The notes: generated from the letters alone by a model not told the origin. DNA of 64,000 nt from Bolinopsis microptera (GCF_026151205.1 NC_087077.1:20667510-20731509), one strand, 5' to 3'. Counted from the stretch's first letter, positions 19,897 through 31,040 are shown. Numbers and translations are program-made.

Positions 19897-20688
19897 CCAA
19901 ATGCAAAGTCTTCTCGCACGAAGCCGTAATATGTTTTTGTTCTGTCGATTATTTGTCTTCAAAGGAAAAAACAATAACAACTTCAGGATATATTTCCATG
20001 CTGAAATTATCACCGAATTATCAAACTATCAAAAGTTACGTAACTTTACTATTTAAATGTTAAAAACTATAAAATGGTTGACCATTGTTATTGGTCTGGC
20101 CCGGCGCACGCTACTTCGTAGCACTTGCCATCGGGCCAATGTATAATATTTCGAGAAGAAAGCGGCGCGCGCTACTTCGAAGAATTTTAGACGAGTAACA
20201 TCCGTCAATAAAATAGTAACACTGATTTACCACCGCGTGAAATTTTTCTTGTCTTAAATGCACAATATTTTAGAACAGTCTGCTCAACATAACATGCAGT
20301 TTTCAGTTTAAAAAAATAATAACACCAATTTTTCGATTTTAAAAGGGAATCTGAAAACTTTCAGCATCGTTTTAGCCAACGGCAACATAAAATTTCTTTA
20401 TACGAACATGAAACCGGAAACGACATTTTACATTTTATCTGGAATCTTATACACAAACAGCCTTATACGCAAATTCACGATAAAGTTAATCAATAAATAA
20501 TATTTTATCAACGTTGCTTTAACTTCATAGCTTTCTCCGAAAAATACACTTTCAAAGCAAACAAGTTACCATCCTCCCCGTTAAACGATAAACATATCAA
20601 AATACAGTCTACTGCAGCTCCGATCATTTCTCCAATGAACTTTAATCTAGAAGATGTAAAGTGATCAAGAAGTACCACAAATTAACAT
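19897..20688. other. No gene; includes dispersed repeat copy 2
   Basis: 20071-20212 is the fuller partner of the repeat at 12899-13013. The remainder is AT-rich and is likely the 3' flank or 3' UTR of the homeobox gene on the minus strand. Confidence 0.5.
20071..20212 (+). repeat. Dispersed repeat, copy 2 (fuller copy)
   Basis: Contains the ~36 bp missing from copy 1 (from tagcacttgcc to ataatatttcg), otherwise close to it in sequence and orientation. Confidence 0.75.
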
Positions 20689-20772
20689 TCAAGGTGCTCG
20701 CTTCTTTATCTCTTCGCTGAATTTCTGGCCCCTGAGACTCATTAAATCATCGTAGAAAGGTCGAGGAGTCAC
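20689..20772 (-). CDS. Tentative last exon of the homeobox gene (OAR-like tail)
   Basis: Ends at a TGA (20691-20689). In the frame predicted by the exon upstream it reads PRPFYDDLMSLRGQKFSEEI followed by KKRAP and stop. LMSLRxxxxxxxxI is loosely like the OAR motif at the C-terminus of aristaless-related proteins. The start is unsure: one acceptor with the right phase sits near 20804 (weak pyrimidine tract) and another, TCTCAG, near 20733. An X-box-like site lies further upstream at 20955. Confidence 0.4.
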   Translation of the reverse strand: MTPRPFYDDLMSLRGQKFSEEIKKRAP

Positions 20773-20954
20773 AAGGCAGTTCACATCTCTTTCTTGTGAT
20801 TACCATAATAATCAGCAGCTTCTTAGGTAAACAGTGCTGTTTCTTCAGAACGCTTCTTTAGTACTTTCTGACACAAAGTTCCCAAGTGTTGTTACTGGCG
20901 ATGAACTGAGAAATACAGTTATAGTACTAGTAGGATTGTGAACAGATTAGTGCT

Positions 20955-20968
20955 GTAACCATGGTAAC
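20955..20968 (+). promoter_or_regulatory. RFX X-box consensus (GTAACCATGGTAAC)
   Basis: Fits GTNRCC-N2-RGYAAC exactly and is a perfect palindrome. It lies in the intron before the tentative last homeobox exon. Function not shown. Confidence 0.4.
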
Positions 20969-21096
20969 AATCAACGAAACAGTAAATGTAATGCTAGTAC
21001 ACCAAACATACTCGATCCAAAATTAAATTCAAATCGATAGTTCAGAAATGTTGATAAGTGTCCTCTTAATCTGTAGAATTCTGCTAGATAACCGAC

Positions 21097-21252
21097 CTGG
21101 AAACAGCTAGAAGTGGATCCTTGAAGGGGAAGTTAAGTAGAAGAGGGTGGTTGGAGATGTCCACATTACCACTTCTACCCACCAGAGCCTCTCTCATTCG
21201 CTGTAAGGGGTCCCCTTCTTTGTGCAGACCTGGCAGCTGGGCGCTCAACTCT
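21097..21252 (-). CDS. Homeobox gene exon (post-homeodomain, part 2)
   Basis: 156 bp with one nucleotide, 51 codons and two nucleotides, which continues the frame of the exon at 21552-21764 exactly. It encodes ELSAQLPGLHKEG, then DPLQRMREALVG and HPLLLNFPFKDPLLAV. The donor is CAG/GTCGGT. The acceptor CTCAG/A lies in the 6-bp target duplication of the MITE that fills the preceding intron. No known domain. Confidence 0.75.
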
Positions 21253-21257
21253 CTGAG

Positions 21258-21531
21258 GCAAGGTTGTTAAAATTAAATTCCTATTTTTATTAATACGTAT
21301 TACAAAATACACACTTATTTATTCAAGCGGAGTGAGTCGTGACGTCATTAATTCTGTAAATTTGTGCAAAAATATAAAAGTTAATTTCGACCGATAAGCT
21401 TTTTAAAAATGTCTGAGCATATTTTAAAAAACAATCGCCGCACGCGGACGTTTTAAGGCGTGATAAGGATAAAATACATACGTATTTTAGCTTACAAATA
21501 CAATTAGACGTATTTATTTTAACAACCTTGC
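21258..21531. mobile_element. 274-bp MITE making up most of a homeobox intron
   Basis: Terminal inverted repeats GCAAGGTTGTTAAAAT and its complement, flanked by a 6-bp duplication TCTGAG (21252-21257 and 21532-21537). The intron between the neighbouring exons is 299 bp, so the element plus one duplication accounts for all but 19 bp. The interior is AT-rich and has tacgtat-type palindromes. Confidence 0.8.
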
Positions 21532-21551
21532 TCTGAGAGGGTTGGACTAAC

Positions 21552-21764
21552 CTGTACTGATTTTGTAGAACGTTTGACCAGGATGTGAGAAGGGGGTTGG
21601 CAGCTAACAGAGCATTTACACTGGAGGGCGGGGGAGAGAATGTTGTTGTCCTCTTGTTCTTGTAACCGGTATTAGGGGAGGGGGAGCAGGCTGAGTTGAG
21701 ATAGGGACTACTAGCTGCACTCTCACATTGACTCCCAGTTCCAGGAGTAGTCACGTGACTGCCG
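21552..21764 (-). CDS. Homeobox gene exon (post-homeodomain, part 1)
   Basis: 213 bp: one nucleotide, 70 codons, two nucleotides, joining in frame to the exon at 22171-22244 and to 21097-21252. The product is Ser/Pro/Asn-rich (SAASSPYLNSACSPSPNTGY, then TTTFSPPPSSVNALLAANPL), the low-complexity composition usual for the region after a paired-like homeodomain. Acceptor CCCTCAG/C and donor CAG/GTTAGT fit consensus. Confidence 0.8.
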
Positions 21765-22170
21765 CTGAGGGAGCCCGGTTTTAATGAATAATGATTTGGA
21801 AATCAGACGAAACAACAATATAATATGATAATCCTGTATCAGGTCGTTGCTAGGATTATGATTGAAATCCAATACATTTGAGGGGTGGCTGTTGATTACG
21901 TAATCAAAAGTTTTATTTTACCCTCAGGACTAACACCAATTTAACAGTTTTTAATTCAATTTCCACTCAATTTCACTCTGATAGTGATAACATTTAGGAA
22001 CTGATCGGACATCCGGCTGAATTTCGGTCCTGGCCGGATATTTGTCTTCAATATCCGGTTCTAATTCCAGTCCGGTTTAGAACGTGTTTGGAAATCAACC
22101 GGAAATTTCAAGAATAACTGCAATACTGACCAGCTAGCCAAGCCATCTTGCTAGTTGGTTAACTGGTTAC
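21765..22170 (-). other. Homeobox intron (406 bp)
   Basis: AT-rich between a CAG/GTAACC donor and a CCCTCAG acceptor. No other feature. Confidence 0.7.
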
Positions 22171-22244
22171 CTGCTGTTTCCGGACGCTATGTTCTGTAGT
22201 TTCTCCCTCTTCCTCCATTTCGCTCTACGATTTTGAAACCAAAC
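22171..22244 (-). CDS. Homeobox gene exon: recognition helix of the homeodomain
   Basis: 74 bp that starts at the conserved 46/47 splice position of paired-class homeodomains. It reads VWFQNRRAKWRKREKLQ then NIASGNS and two nucleotides. Gln at homeodomain position 50 (WFQN) gives the DNA preference of Q50 paired-like proteins. Acceptor TTATTTCAG/G, donor CAG/GTAACC. The other half of the homeodomain is at 43192-43373, about 21 kb upstream on the same strand. Phase 0 at the junction fits both halves. Confidence 0.9.
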
Positions 22245-22267
22245 CTGAAATAATGGGAATTGCAGAA

Positions 22268-23115
22268 TTTCTCGCCAGTTTATATAAATAAAAACGAAAA
22301 GTATTCATCCAATTCTAGGTTTCTATCTTGGCAACCCCACATAAAGACCATAGCAAACAAGGCTCGACAAAAAGCTGCCTGGGTTTTCAGTGTCTTTCAG
22401 ACCCGATATCCAGTCATAATGCTAAGTAACTATGGTAACTAGTAGTGCAACTATGGTAACTAGTAGCGTAACTATGGTAACTAGTAGTGTAACTATGGTA
22501 ACTAGTAGTGTAACTATGGTAACTAGTAGTGTTACAAGTCGATGGTTCGTAGTCTACTGGAATACTGTTGCCCGCTATGGCACCCCTCCAAGATATGTTA
22601 CATCCAGGAGCTTGAAAGCGTATAGAAAGCTTTCGCCGCAAGGATCACTGGAATGCGTGATCTCCATTATTGGGACCGTCTTCAACGGCTATCTTTGATG
22701 TCTCTAGAGCGTCGCAGGGAGCGGTTCATTTTACTTCATATGTAGAAGATTCTCCATCACCATACCAGCAACGACATTAACGTGCAGTTTGTCTCCAGGC
22801 TACGTTTTGGAAACCTTGCAGTCATTCCATCTGCATGCAGACACAGCTCAGCAGCAAATCAGTCACTGTATGATAATTCATTTGCAGTCGTAGGCCCAAA
22901 ATTGTGGAATGCGATGCATTACCATTTGAATTCCATCGGCGACCGAGAGCATTTCAAATCGCAGCTCACCCAGTTCATGCTGTCTCTTCCGGATACACCG
23001 CCCATCAGGGGCTACACTCCTCAGAACTCAAACTCGCTGCTTTGCTGGAGGAATGACAGAGAGATCTCCTCTCTGTGGGTGGTCACACAGTGTGATGGTC
23101 CTGTTAAAGCCTAAC
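22268..23115 (+). pseudogene. LINE E fragment (RT C-terminal region), interrupted by a short satellite
   Basis: SWQPHIKTIANKARQKAAWV at about 22320-22380 and, after the repeats, pieces resembling CPLWHP, HYWDRLQRLSLMSLERRRER, then 22782-23114 with SLYDNSFAVVGPKLWNAMHY and PPIRGYTPQNSNSLLCW. This is the post-RT part of a CR1-like LINE. Several frame changes show it is dead. It ends with gacataggtaggtaa. It lies just upstream of the homeodomain exon, in the large intron. Confidence 0.75.
22421..22534 (+). repeat. 21-bp satellite inside LINE E, about 5 copies
   Basis: Units of gtaactatggtaactagtag. The motif GTAACTATGGTAAC is one base off an RFX X-box. Confidence 0.8.
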
Positions 23116-23730
23116 GAATCTCAACATAGGTGACATAGGTAGGTAACGTCAAGACAATGATTGCAGTACCCCGCCCTCGCTGTGTAGCTATTAGATTTAG
23201 TTATAATTCTCCAGTCTGATATCTTTATGATTAGGTTTTTAAAACATCACCGTTTAAAACTATGAATGTTCAATCTATCAATATTTGTGCCATCACAAAA
23301 AGGAAGCAATATACACGCGTCTTATTACCTTATTTATTAGTTGCACCAAAACTCAACAGTCTATTTGTAGCAGTAGCAACTGCAGACACCACTAGTAATC
23401 ATATCAATTTTGATAATTAATCTTCACTCTAAACCGTGTATACACGGTATATACCGTTATACGTTATATACATATAACGTATAATGCTTCGCATCACTTT
23501 TGGAACAATTTTAAAAGGTTAATGATACTAAAGCCAAATATGGATTACTTTCAGTTATTTCTCTGCAAGTTTGTACAAGTAACTACATGAACTCATGAAG
23601 CTTAGACCAAACTGCATATTTACCACGCATTCTAGTGTGGGACAAGCTGTCTAATCAGATCTGTCTATATAAAAAAATAACAATAGGTTACTTAATTGCA
23701 AAAGTTGGTAAACAATGCTACGGCGCCAAC
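23116..23730. other. No gene; two adjacent palindromes near 23433-23484
   Basis: ACCGTGTATACACGGT (23433-23448) is a perfect 16-bp palindrome. Directly after it a near-perfect palindrome with tatacgttata and tataacgtata arms runs to about 23484. The rest is AT-rich intron of the homeobox gene. Confidence 0.6.
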
Positions 23731-23734
23731 TTAA

Positions 23735-25026
23735 AGGATGAGGGGACCTTAGAATTTACTTCCAAATATTCGCGTTTAAGTCCTGTGAAAGTGTGTAGAA
23801 TCAAAAAATACGCCGGACTGTGAAATCGATAATTCGTGCAATATCACGCCGCGCTCCTATTGGCTGATAGCAATTTTGGGCTGTGACGTCACTTATGTGT
23901 TAAGACCAACGTGCGCGCGCACCCTTTGCTCGTGTCAACATTTTGTTCTGTTCTTGGTTCTGTTTTAATTACGTCGTGTTACCTTTGGCGTTTGCGAGAG
24001 CGGTATCTTTGGTTGCACTGAATTAGTCTAAGTTACGAATAATTCTCTTTAATAATAATAGTTAAATGTAACTCAGAAAGGCTTTCTTGTAGTTGTAGTA
24101 TGTATTTCTATTTATAAATAGCTAAGATAAGTAGCATCCGCTAACTAAACCACAAACTGCTATTTTGTTTTGACTTGTTTGAAACCCGATATGGACACAA
24201 TTAAAAAGAATGTATGATGTAGTAGAAGACATTTTACTAGCTGGCCCTTGGCGCCTCTAGTCCTATCTGAGTACGCACGTGCGGTTTGACACTGCGCGTG
24301 TACCGGCCTTTAGTTGTACACTCATTTATAATTTACCGTTTTAGTTTGCTGTGACTTGAGTGTAAAGCGTAACGAATGTGGATGTGTTCGTCTGCTATGC
24401 TTGGTATAATATTGCTTGGTGTAATAGTTGCAAATCTTGCTTACGTTATAAGTAGTGTCACATAGTGAGTTAGAACTTAAAAGCTTGGTGCTTGGTGCTT
24501 GTCCAACTGGAATGAAGACATGCATTTCATACCTACCCGATCCATTTTTATTAGGACCGTGTTGTGTTGATATGACATGATGATATATCAACTGTGGTAC
24601 GAAACAGGTGTTGCTAGGTGTTACGTTGGGAGCTATAAATATACATAATTTACATGCCTTTCTGTGTGACTTCAATCTTATTCCAGGTGTATCTCGGCTC
24701 ATGGTTATCGTAGGGTGATAATTCTTTTTTCAACCGGCCATAAAAAGTCTCCTCTCCATTGGTTATAGGCTCGTTAGTATCGTAAATTGTTAATTTATTC
24801 TTAATTAGTAATTTAGTCGGCCCGCACGCTCATCTTACCTGTATTTCTATATGCGCGGATCAGAGCAACTCACATAATTGACGTCACAGGTTCAAATTGT
24901 TTTGGCTGGATATCTCGGCGCGCGAATGAAATACAACTTTGCGGATTTCACTAAAGTGGTTTATACGATTAATGTAATAAAAGGATTTGCACGAGAAAAA
25001 AACTTTTTCTAAGGTCCCCTCATCCT
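23735..25026. mobile_element. 1.3-kb non-autonomous DNA transposon with TTAA target duplication
   Basis: Perfect 20-bp inverted repeats, AGGATGAGGGGACCTTAGAA at 23735 and its complement ending at 25026, each flanked by TTAA (23731-23734, 25027-25030). TTAA duplications are used by piggyBac and Kolobok; the purine terminus AG rather than CCC favours Kolobok or a relative. No transposase is seen inside. The 126-codon minus-strand ORF at 24322-24702 resembles nothing known. Confidence 0.8.
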
Positions 25027-25030
25027 TTAA

Positions 25031-25246
25031 GAAAATTGTAAATTAATCATGATAATTAATCTAGTCGACTGAATATTGCAATTCGGGCGTGATAATGAAA
25101 CAAAGAAAATATCTGTGCTCGTTTATCAAACGTATTATAAAATTACAACTAATTCGACTGAATTTAAAATCAAATAACACACAAAGAAACTTTGTCATCT
25201 TAATCTAGCCTGGCTAGAAACCTGAAACTCTGTCACGATCAAAATG
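25031..25246. other. Unique AT-rich sequence, no feature
   Basis: Lies between the TTAA element and the 22-bp array; no coding signal. Confidence 0.4.
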
Positions 25247-25833
25247 CTGAGTTCCCGAATACAACGCATCAAGTTCCCGAATACAACGCATCAAGTTCCC
25301 GAATACAGCGCATCTTAAATTCCCGAATACAACGCATCAAGTTCCCAAATATAGCGCCTCAAGTTCCCGAATAAAACGCCTCAAGTTCCCGAATAAAACG
25401 CATCAAGTTCCCGAATACGACACATCAAGTTCCCGAATACAGTGCATCAAGTTCCCGAATACAGCGCATCAAGTTCCCGAATAAAACGCATCAAGTTCCC
25501 GAATACCGGAATACGACACATCAAGTTCCCGAATACAGCACATCAAGTTCCCGAATACAACGCATCAAGTTCCCAAATATAGCGCCTCAAGTTCCCGAAT
25601 AAAACGCCTCAAGTTCCCGAATAAAACGCATCAAGTTCCCGAATACGACACATCAAGTTCCCGAATACAGCACATCAAGTTCCCGAATACAGCACATCAA
25701 GTTCCCGAATACAGCGCATCAAGTTCCCGAATACAGTGCATCAAGTTCCCGAATACAGTACATCAAGTTCCCGAATACAGCGCATCAAGTTCCCGAATAC
25801 AGCGCATCAAGTTCCCGAATACAGCGCATCAGC
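25247..25833. repeat. 22-bp minisatellite overlapping the phospholipase stop codon
   Basis: About 26 copies of gttcccgaatacagcgcatcaa with small variants (acagca, aaaacg, acgaca). On the minus strand the unit reads ALYSGT-stop, which is exactly the end of the phospholipase frame (stop at 25807), so the array begins inside the coding sequence. Confidence 0.9.
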
Positions 25834-26571
25834 TAACATAACAAACACGTCTCTGCTTTTATAAACCCAGGAACACGTCTCCCAACACATTTGAACTAGA
25901 ACTGAATCACTCTTCTCGTCCATGGCCGTGACAGACTGAATGTCAGGCTGAAGTCTGTAATACTCACTACCCACACTGTCGCACCAGTACCTACATTGTT
26001 CCACTATGGGACCATCACACAGTGCACACTGCTCTATCAACGTACTGAACATCTCCAGAGCGCTGCTGGCGAACTTGGCTGCTTCCATGGGGTTCTTAGG
26101 GCGGAACCCTACGTCTAGATCCTTAACTTGCACTGGACGGACTAAACTTGTCCCTACGGAGATAACTATTTTAGGCTGACAAGGCTCATCTGAGTCAGAT
26201 CTGTTGTAAAACTTTCTCATCTCAACCAGAGTGTCCAGAGTGGGGTTGTTTGACATGACACCTCCGTCTAGATACTTGTTTTCAAAAGGGGAGAAGTAAG
26301 TTGGGGCAGCACCTGAAGCTCTGGCAGCTTTCCAAGCGTACTCATTATCAGTACCGTAGTTTGTGAACAAGTGGAGCTCACAAGGTCTCACATCACCTAC
26401 TGTCGTGGTGATCACTATACGCGGGTAAAAGGAGTCTAACATCTTGGTCTCTGGCCCTACTATCTCTTTGGTGATGGCTTCTAGATTATCTGACTTGTAA
26501 GGTCTGGATCCTTCGAATACCCTGTTCTTCAAATCGAAGAGAACTCTCTGCATCCCCCTGATAGTGTTGTC
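25807..26571 (-). pseudogene. PLA2G6-like: Phospholipase A2 group VI-like gene, 3' part (catalytic Asp half)
   Basis: Continues the frame of 38180-39363 across the LTR insertion. When the 5-bp duplication is counted once, the total is 1944 nt (648 codons with stop). Numbered on the whole protein it covers residues 396-647: MQRVLFDLKNRVFEGSRPY, ELHLFTNYG, WKAARASGAAPTYFSPF, the catalytic YLDGGV (Asp495), SNNPTLDTLVEM, VISVGTSLVRPV and a tail VFVMLADALYSGT. All are hallmarks of group VI calcium-independent PLA2 (human PLA2G6 has the same order). The last codons lie in the 22-bp satellite. Alone this half lacks the catalytic serine. Confidence 0.92.
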
Positions 26572-27635
26572 TGTAAGAACCTCCGATGGTTCAGCATATC
26601 GGTGTGTATTCAGCATACCAGTATGTGTTCAGTTACCTGTGTGTAATGCCTCTTGGATATTAATTCTTTAGATTATCGGAGTTAATTGACTTCAGCCAAC
26701 GATAATTGGTGAACCCACGTCAAAGGAAGGACCAAGATAAAAGTGACAACCAAGATAGCGTTTTGGAGCAATCACAAAGCTGAAGCGAGCGCAGTCAATC
26801 ATAACTAATCAAGCTAAGTTAAGATAGCGCTCTAAGGAACCCTCCACGGTCGTTAAACGAAGTTAGTCAATCGAGAAGTAATCAAGATAACACCATTCTC
26901 ATTAACGACCTCCTAACGAGGAGGATATAAATATACGGCACAATACTTAGTTGGGGCTCTCTCTCTCCAGTCCTCACCAACCTGGGTTCTCTCTACAACG
27001 GACTCTCTTACGACAGGATGGAATACTACTCTTGGAGGAGCACTGACGACATATCGTGGTGAACAGCGGAGATCATCACATATCTAGAGTCCAACCCATC
27101 GGAACTCCTTTCCTGTAACTAACTCCTTTCCTATACTGAGGTGAGTACTCCTAGGACGGGCTAATAGGTTACGTGTTAAATATTCTATTGAAGACTATTG
27201 TATGTTTACTTCTAATTACCTTGATGTCGGAAGTTCTATTCCGGCCCCCTTAAATAGGCGTATGTTACTAGTCTCTAAACTGAAGTATGTGACTATTGAG
27301 TCACCAGCCAGGAAATATCCTGAGCTATAATTGTGATTGAAATTACTAAGTTCCTTCCCGCCACTTGCGGGAATAATGCTCCCGAGTATCCGTGGTTGGG
27401 TACCACTATATTAGTGGGACGTTACGAACTCGGGACCCTGGTGGACCTGAAGGAGGACATGATGTAGGTAAGTCGAACTCGTTACTCCGGCTAGCCAGGC
27501 ATAATCATGTTTCAAGAGTTGTAGGAGCGCTCTTGTGGAGCCTAAAATAAGCACTCCACCCTAGGTTTATCTAAGTACAGTTTGGTCCACCATTGTAGAT
27601 TACGGTAGTCTTCCACCTGACCGCCGGGTCTTACA
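26572..27635 (+). repeat. Left LTR
   Basis: 1064 bp, TG...CA ends. A TATA-like ggatataaatata near 26923 is followed by a tctctctct tract, a plausible promoter and start region. AG/GTGAGT further on could serve as a splice donor. Confidence 0.92.
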
Positions 27636-27637
27636 AA

Positions 27638-27655
27638 TTGGAGCCTGATACGGGA
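27638..27655 (+). other. Primer binding site candidate
   Basis: TGGAGCCTGATACGGGAC, two bases after the LTR, starts with TGG as expected for pairing to a tRNA 3' CCA. The tRNA was not identified. Confidence 0.55.
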
Positions 27656-28835
27656 CCCAACTGCGGGTCCCCGGGCAGTATTGTACCCTGTGTGGAAGCA
27701 GGAAATGAACGAGAAATATTATTAATAACACGCTCTAATTGAGGCCTGATATATTCACTCACAGTACTTCAATTGAAATACGAGCCTACATATTATACGT
27801 AACACGTCCTTATCAGTACAAACACGAGTATATAGCTCGCATAAGTAAAAGCGTACGTGATCTAAAAGATTTGTTAACAAACTTCTCCCGCATATTATAC
27901 TGGAGTGACACTGACGTGGATCTAGACGAGAAACACAGTACGAGTGATGACGGGAACAACGACTCCAGAGGACACTTCTTGGAAACACTACACACTATGG
28001 AATCCACGGCCAGGATGAAAATCTAGGAAAAACAGGTCCGTGTATTCAACATTATTGGCTATCCACAGTAATATCGATCCCCGTTTATGGATCATTAACT
28101 CAGGGTCTAGCCACCCCCTTCTTTTATATCGGGTAATCTTTCGTAAAATATTGACATTGTACCAAGAAGTTTCAAATACACTGAGATACTGTAGTGTAGG
28201 CACTTTGCCACAGCAATTTTTAAATCTAAAAACGGGAGTGTTAAGTTACAAGTTTGATCGTTAATCGCCAGTCACAGCGAGATGACGATAGTGAGGTTTA
28301 AGAGTTAATATTTGACCAACCTTCGGAGAAGGGAGGCAATGCGTCCAGTATATTATTAACTAGGATCACTTCACATTCACCGTAGCGTTACCTTGGTTAC
28401 CTTCATAATCACTATCACCCAACCAAAATCCACATTCATTGACTGTAACCGGGGTAACGAAAATTGTGTTTAAGGAAATTAAACAGAGCCCGGACATTAA
28501 ACTGGTGTCATGCCAAACCTTGATAAAGTTCGCGTGACCGTTCAGCGCTCTGCGCTACGAGCTATATCATGATTAACAAATTCCACTCCATCACCGTTTA
28601 TGTGTGGAGACCGAAAATTGGATCACGTGACACTGGTTAATTGATGGGATCTAAACACTTCGTCACTCACGGGTCATACCAAGGGGTGCTAACCCTAATG
28701 GTTGTCTAACTAACGTGTCATGATTATTTTTTATATGCGAAAAAAAAGAATTGTGCGGAATATCATTTAGTGTTATTAGGCACGTTCTAAGTGTTGGGAA
28801 CACTGTGAAAAGTTACGAGTGGTAACTTGTTAAAT
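27656..28835 (+). other. LTR element leader, no clear coding
   Basis: A 95-codon ORF (27739-28026) resembles nothing I know. The leader contains one X-box-type motif at 28387-28400 (GTTACCTTGGTTAC, consensus on the minus strand). Confidence 0.5.
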
Positions 28836-29260
28836 GAGCCAATAGTGACTCATCATGGTCGAGCAGTGACTCGTTGAAATTTACAATAGTGACTCATCAT
28901 GGTCGAGCAGTGACTCGTTGAAATGAGCCAATAGTGACTCATCATGGTCGAGCAGTGACTCGTCGAAATGAGCCAATAGTGACTCATCATGGTCGAGCAG
29001 TGACTCGTTGAAATTTACAATAGTGACTCATCATGGTCGAGCAGTGACTCGTTGAAATGAGCCAATAGTGACTCATCATGGTCGAGCAGTGACTCGTTGA
29101 AATTTACAATAGTGACTCATCACGGTCGAGCAGTGCCTCGTTAAAAAGAGCCCACAGTGACTCATCACGGTCGAGCAATAGCTCGTTGAAAGGAGTCAAT
29201 AATGAACCATCACGGTCGAGCGGTGGCTCGTTAATATAAGCCAGCAGTGGCCGGCAAATG
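28836..29260 (+). repeat. 44/45-bp satellite in the LTR element, ~9 copies, alternating dimer
   Basis: Units contain agtgactcatcatggtcgag and cagtgactcgttgaaat. Two versions (gagccaatag and ttacaatag) alternate for much of the array, giving an 89-bp dimer. Each unit has TGACTCA, the AP-1 consensus. Later copies decay. Confidence 0.85.
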
Positions 29261-31040
29261 GTTCATAACATAGCTTAAAACACCTTCCGATCAGAGTAGC
29301 AGTGTTCCTCCGTCAGATTAAAGTGCAGGGGAAATGTGATGTTGTGTTGTTGTGTGGTAAAGTGGAACTCGTAACCACTCCGTCTAGAAACCGGGGCCAC
29401 CGGGGCCAATTACCGCGGTTTTTGAGGTAGAAAATTCCAAATTTACAATATTGACTTTTTCCCCCCTTATTTCTTCACATATATCATTTTATTCCTGTAC
29501 TCCTTCTGGATCCCCACTTTCAGTGAACTGCCACTTTCAGTTACCTAGGTAAGAGTTGTACGTTAGAATTGGCCGTAACCAAGGACTCACGTTAATAGAC
29601 CTCTGATGGCCAATGGAAATCTAGTCCACTTGATCTGGGTAACGTATTGGTAAAGGTCTAATTGCACATATTCATACCACACCTTTCCATACCGTAGAAC
29701 CTAGGTTAACAGATGATTTAACATTCATGGCATTAATAACATTACATTAACGAGGCTGAGATTAAAAACACCAGTAGTAGTAGTTACCAGAAGTGGTGAA
29801 ATGTTAGTTAACCATAATGTACACGCTGTAGTCAAATAGTTAACTGTCACAAATAGTGCAAATTAAGTAATCGGCCACATTCTACCTTTGATCCTACGTT
29901 ACATGGAACACTTGTTTTAATTGGATGTGATCATCATCGGGAATCATTTACATAAGTACATAGGTGCAACAAGCAGTACACGCCATCTAGCCTCAGTGGG
30001 ATTGCGGACCCACTATACTAGGAGACCTTGTGTGTCACCAGCGTGAACCTAAAAGCATATGGCGTTAACCGTATTACCACAGAGCCCTAAAATTAACTAG
30101 AAGAGATAAGACACTAAGACTTATTTTCGTAAAACTTACCTCCGAGCACTGAAAAGCGTACTGACACGCAGTAATTCAAGTTAAGTAAGTTGACTCTATA
30201 GTGGCAATATAATATTAAAATACGGCTGAAAACACCCATATATAACGTGATCGAATGACGTAATCGGACTGTGGGCGCATAACACATTTAACAGAGCTAA
30301 ACAGACTTAACACTGGTTAAGTTAATCAAACAACGGGTTTCAACATAATAATCGGTATAACTGACCCACTATAAATTAAGATAAAGGGCAGTCATTATTT
30401 TTGTTATTTCAATTAGGCGCTTAATAGGGTGGATATCAGTCAACTAAATAGTTATTATCCACCATATACAGCAAAACCACTGAAATTTCCTATATTTTGA
30501 CCTTTATAAAATTACTATTACCGTATTGCCAATTAAAACGTCGTCTGGGGAGGGGAGCTGGAGGGTGCAACTGCTAACGATCATAATAAGAGTATATAAG
30601 GAGTGAATATAGTTAATCATATGCGAACTAATAGGGCCATTAAGGACTAGTTGGAAGTACCTGGTAAGGACACGGCTGATTCAGTAAGTTATGTGTTGTA
30701 AAGCGATAAAGGTATACTCACTGAACTCCTGGTTATTCAACCTTACGATCAGTGTTATCCTTATAACGCATTCCCGAACACACGTGCCGTTGCTTTAACA
30801 GGTGACTCGCGAGTCTTAAACAAACCTAGGTAAGGACTAGCCACCGGCCCTATTAAATAAAATAAAAAGGTAAGTGAGTGTAGAGATCTCAAACGAAGTA
30901 GTTATTAACCTCTGCAGATGGTATATTCCTGCAGATGTTACGGCTGATATTGCCGATTCCGCCAACGTAAAATTATTGCATATGTAAAATATTGGGCGAA
31001 GAAGTACTAGGTCTAGAAATAACTAGGGTACTTACAAGAT
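29261..31040 (+). other. LTR element interior, no gene seen
   Basis: Unique noncoding sequence between arrays. No ORF of interest on either strand. Confidence 0.5.

Noticed and set aside
22255-23165. ATTGCAG as a target duplication of LINE E
   Set aside because: Only 7 bp in AT-rich DNA and element ends are not defined; likely chance.
24322-24702. 126-codon ORF in the TTAA element as a transposase
   Set aside because: No DDD/DDE signature or other family resemblance, and too short.
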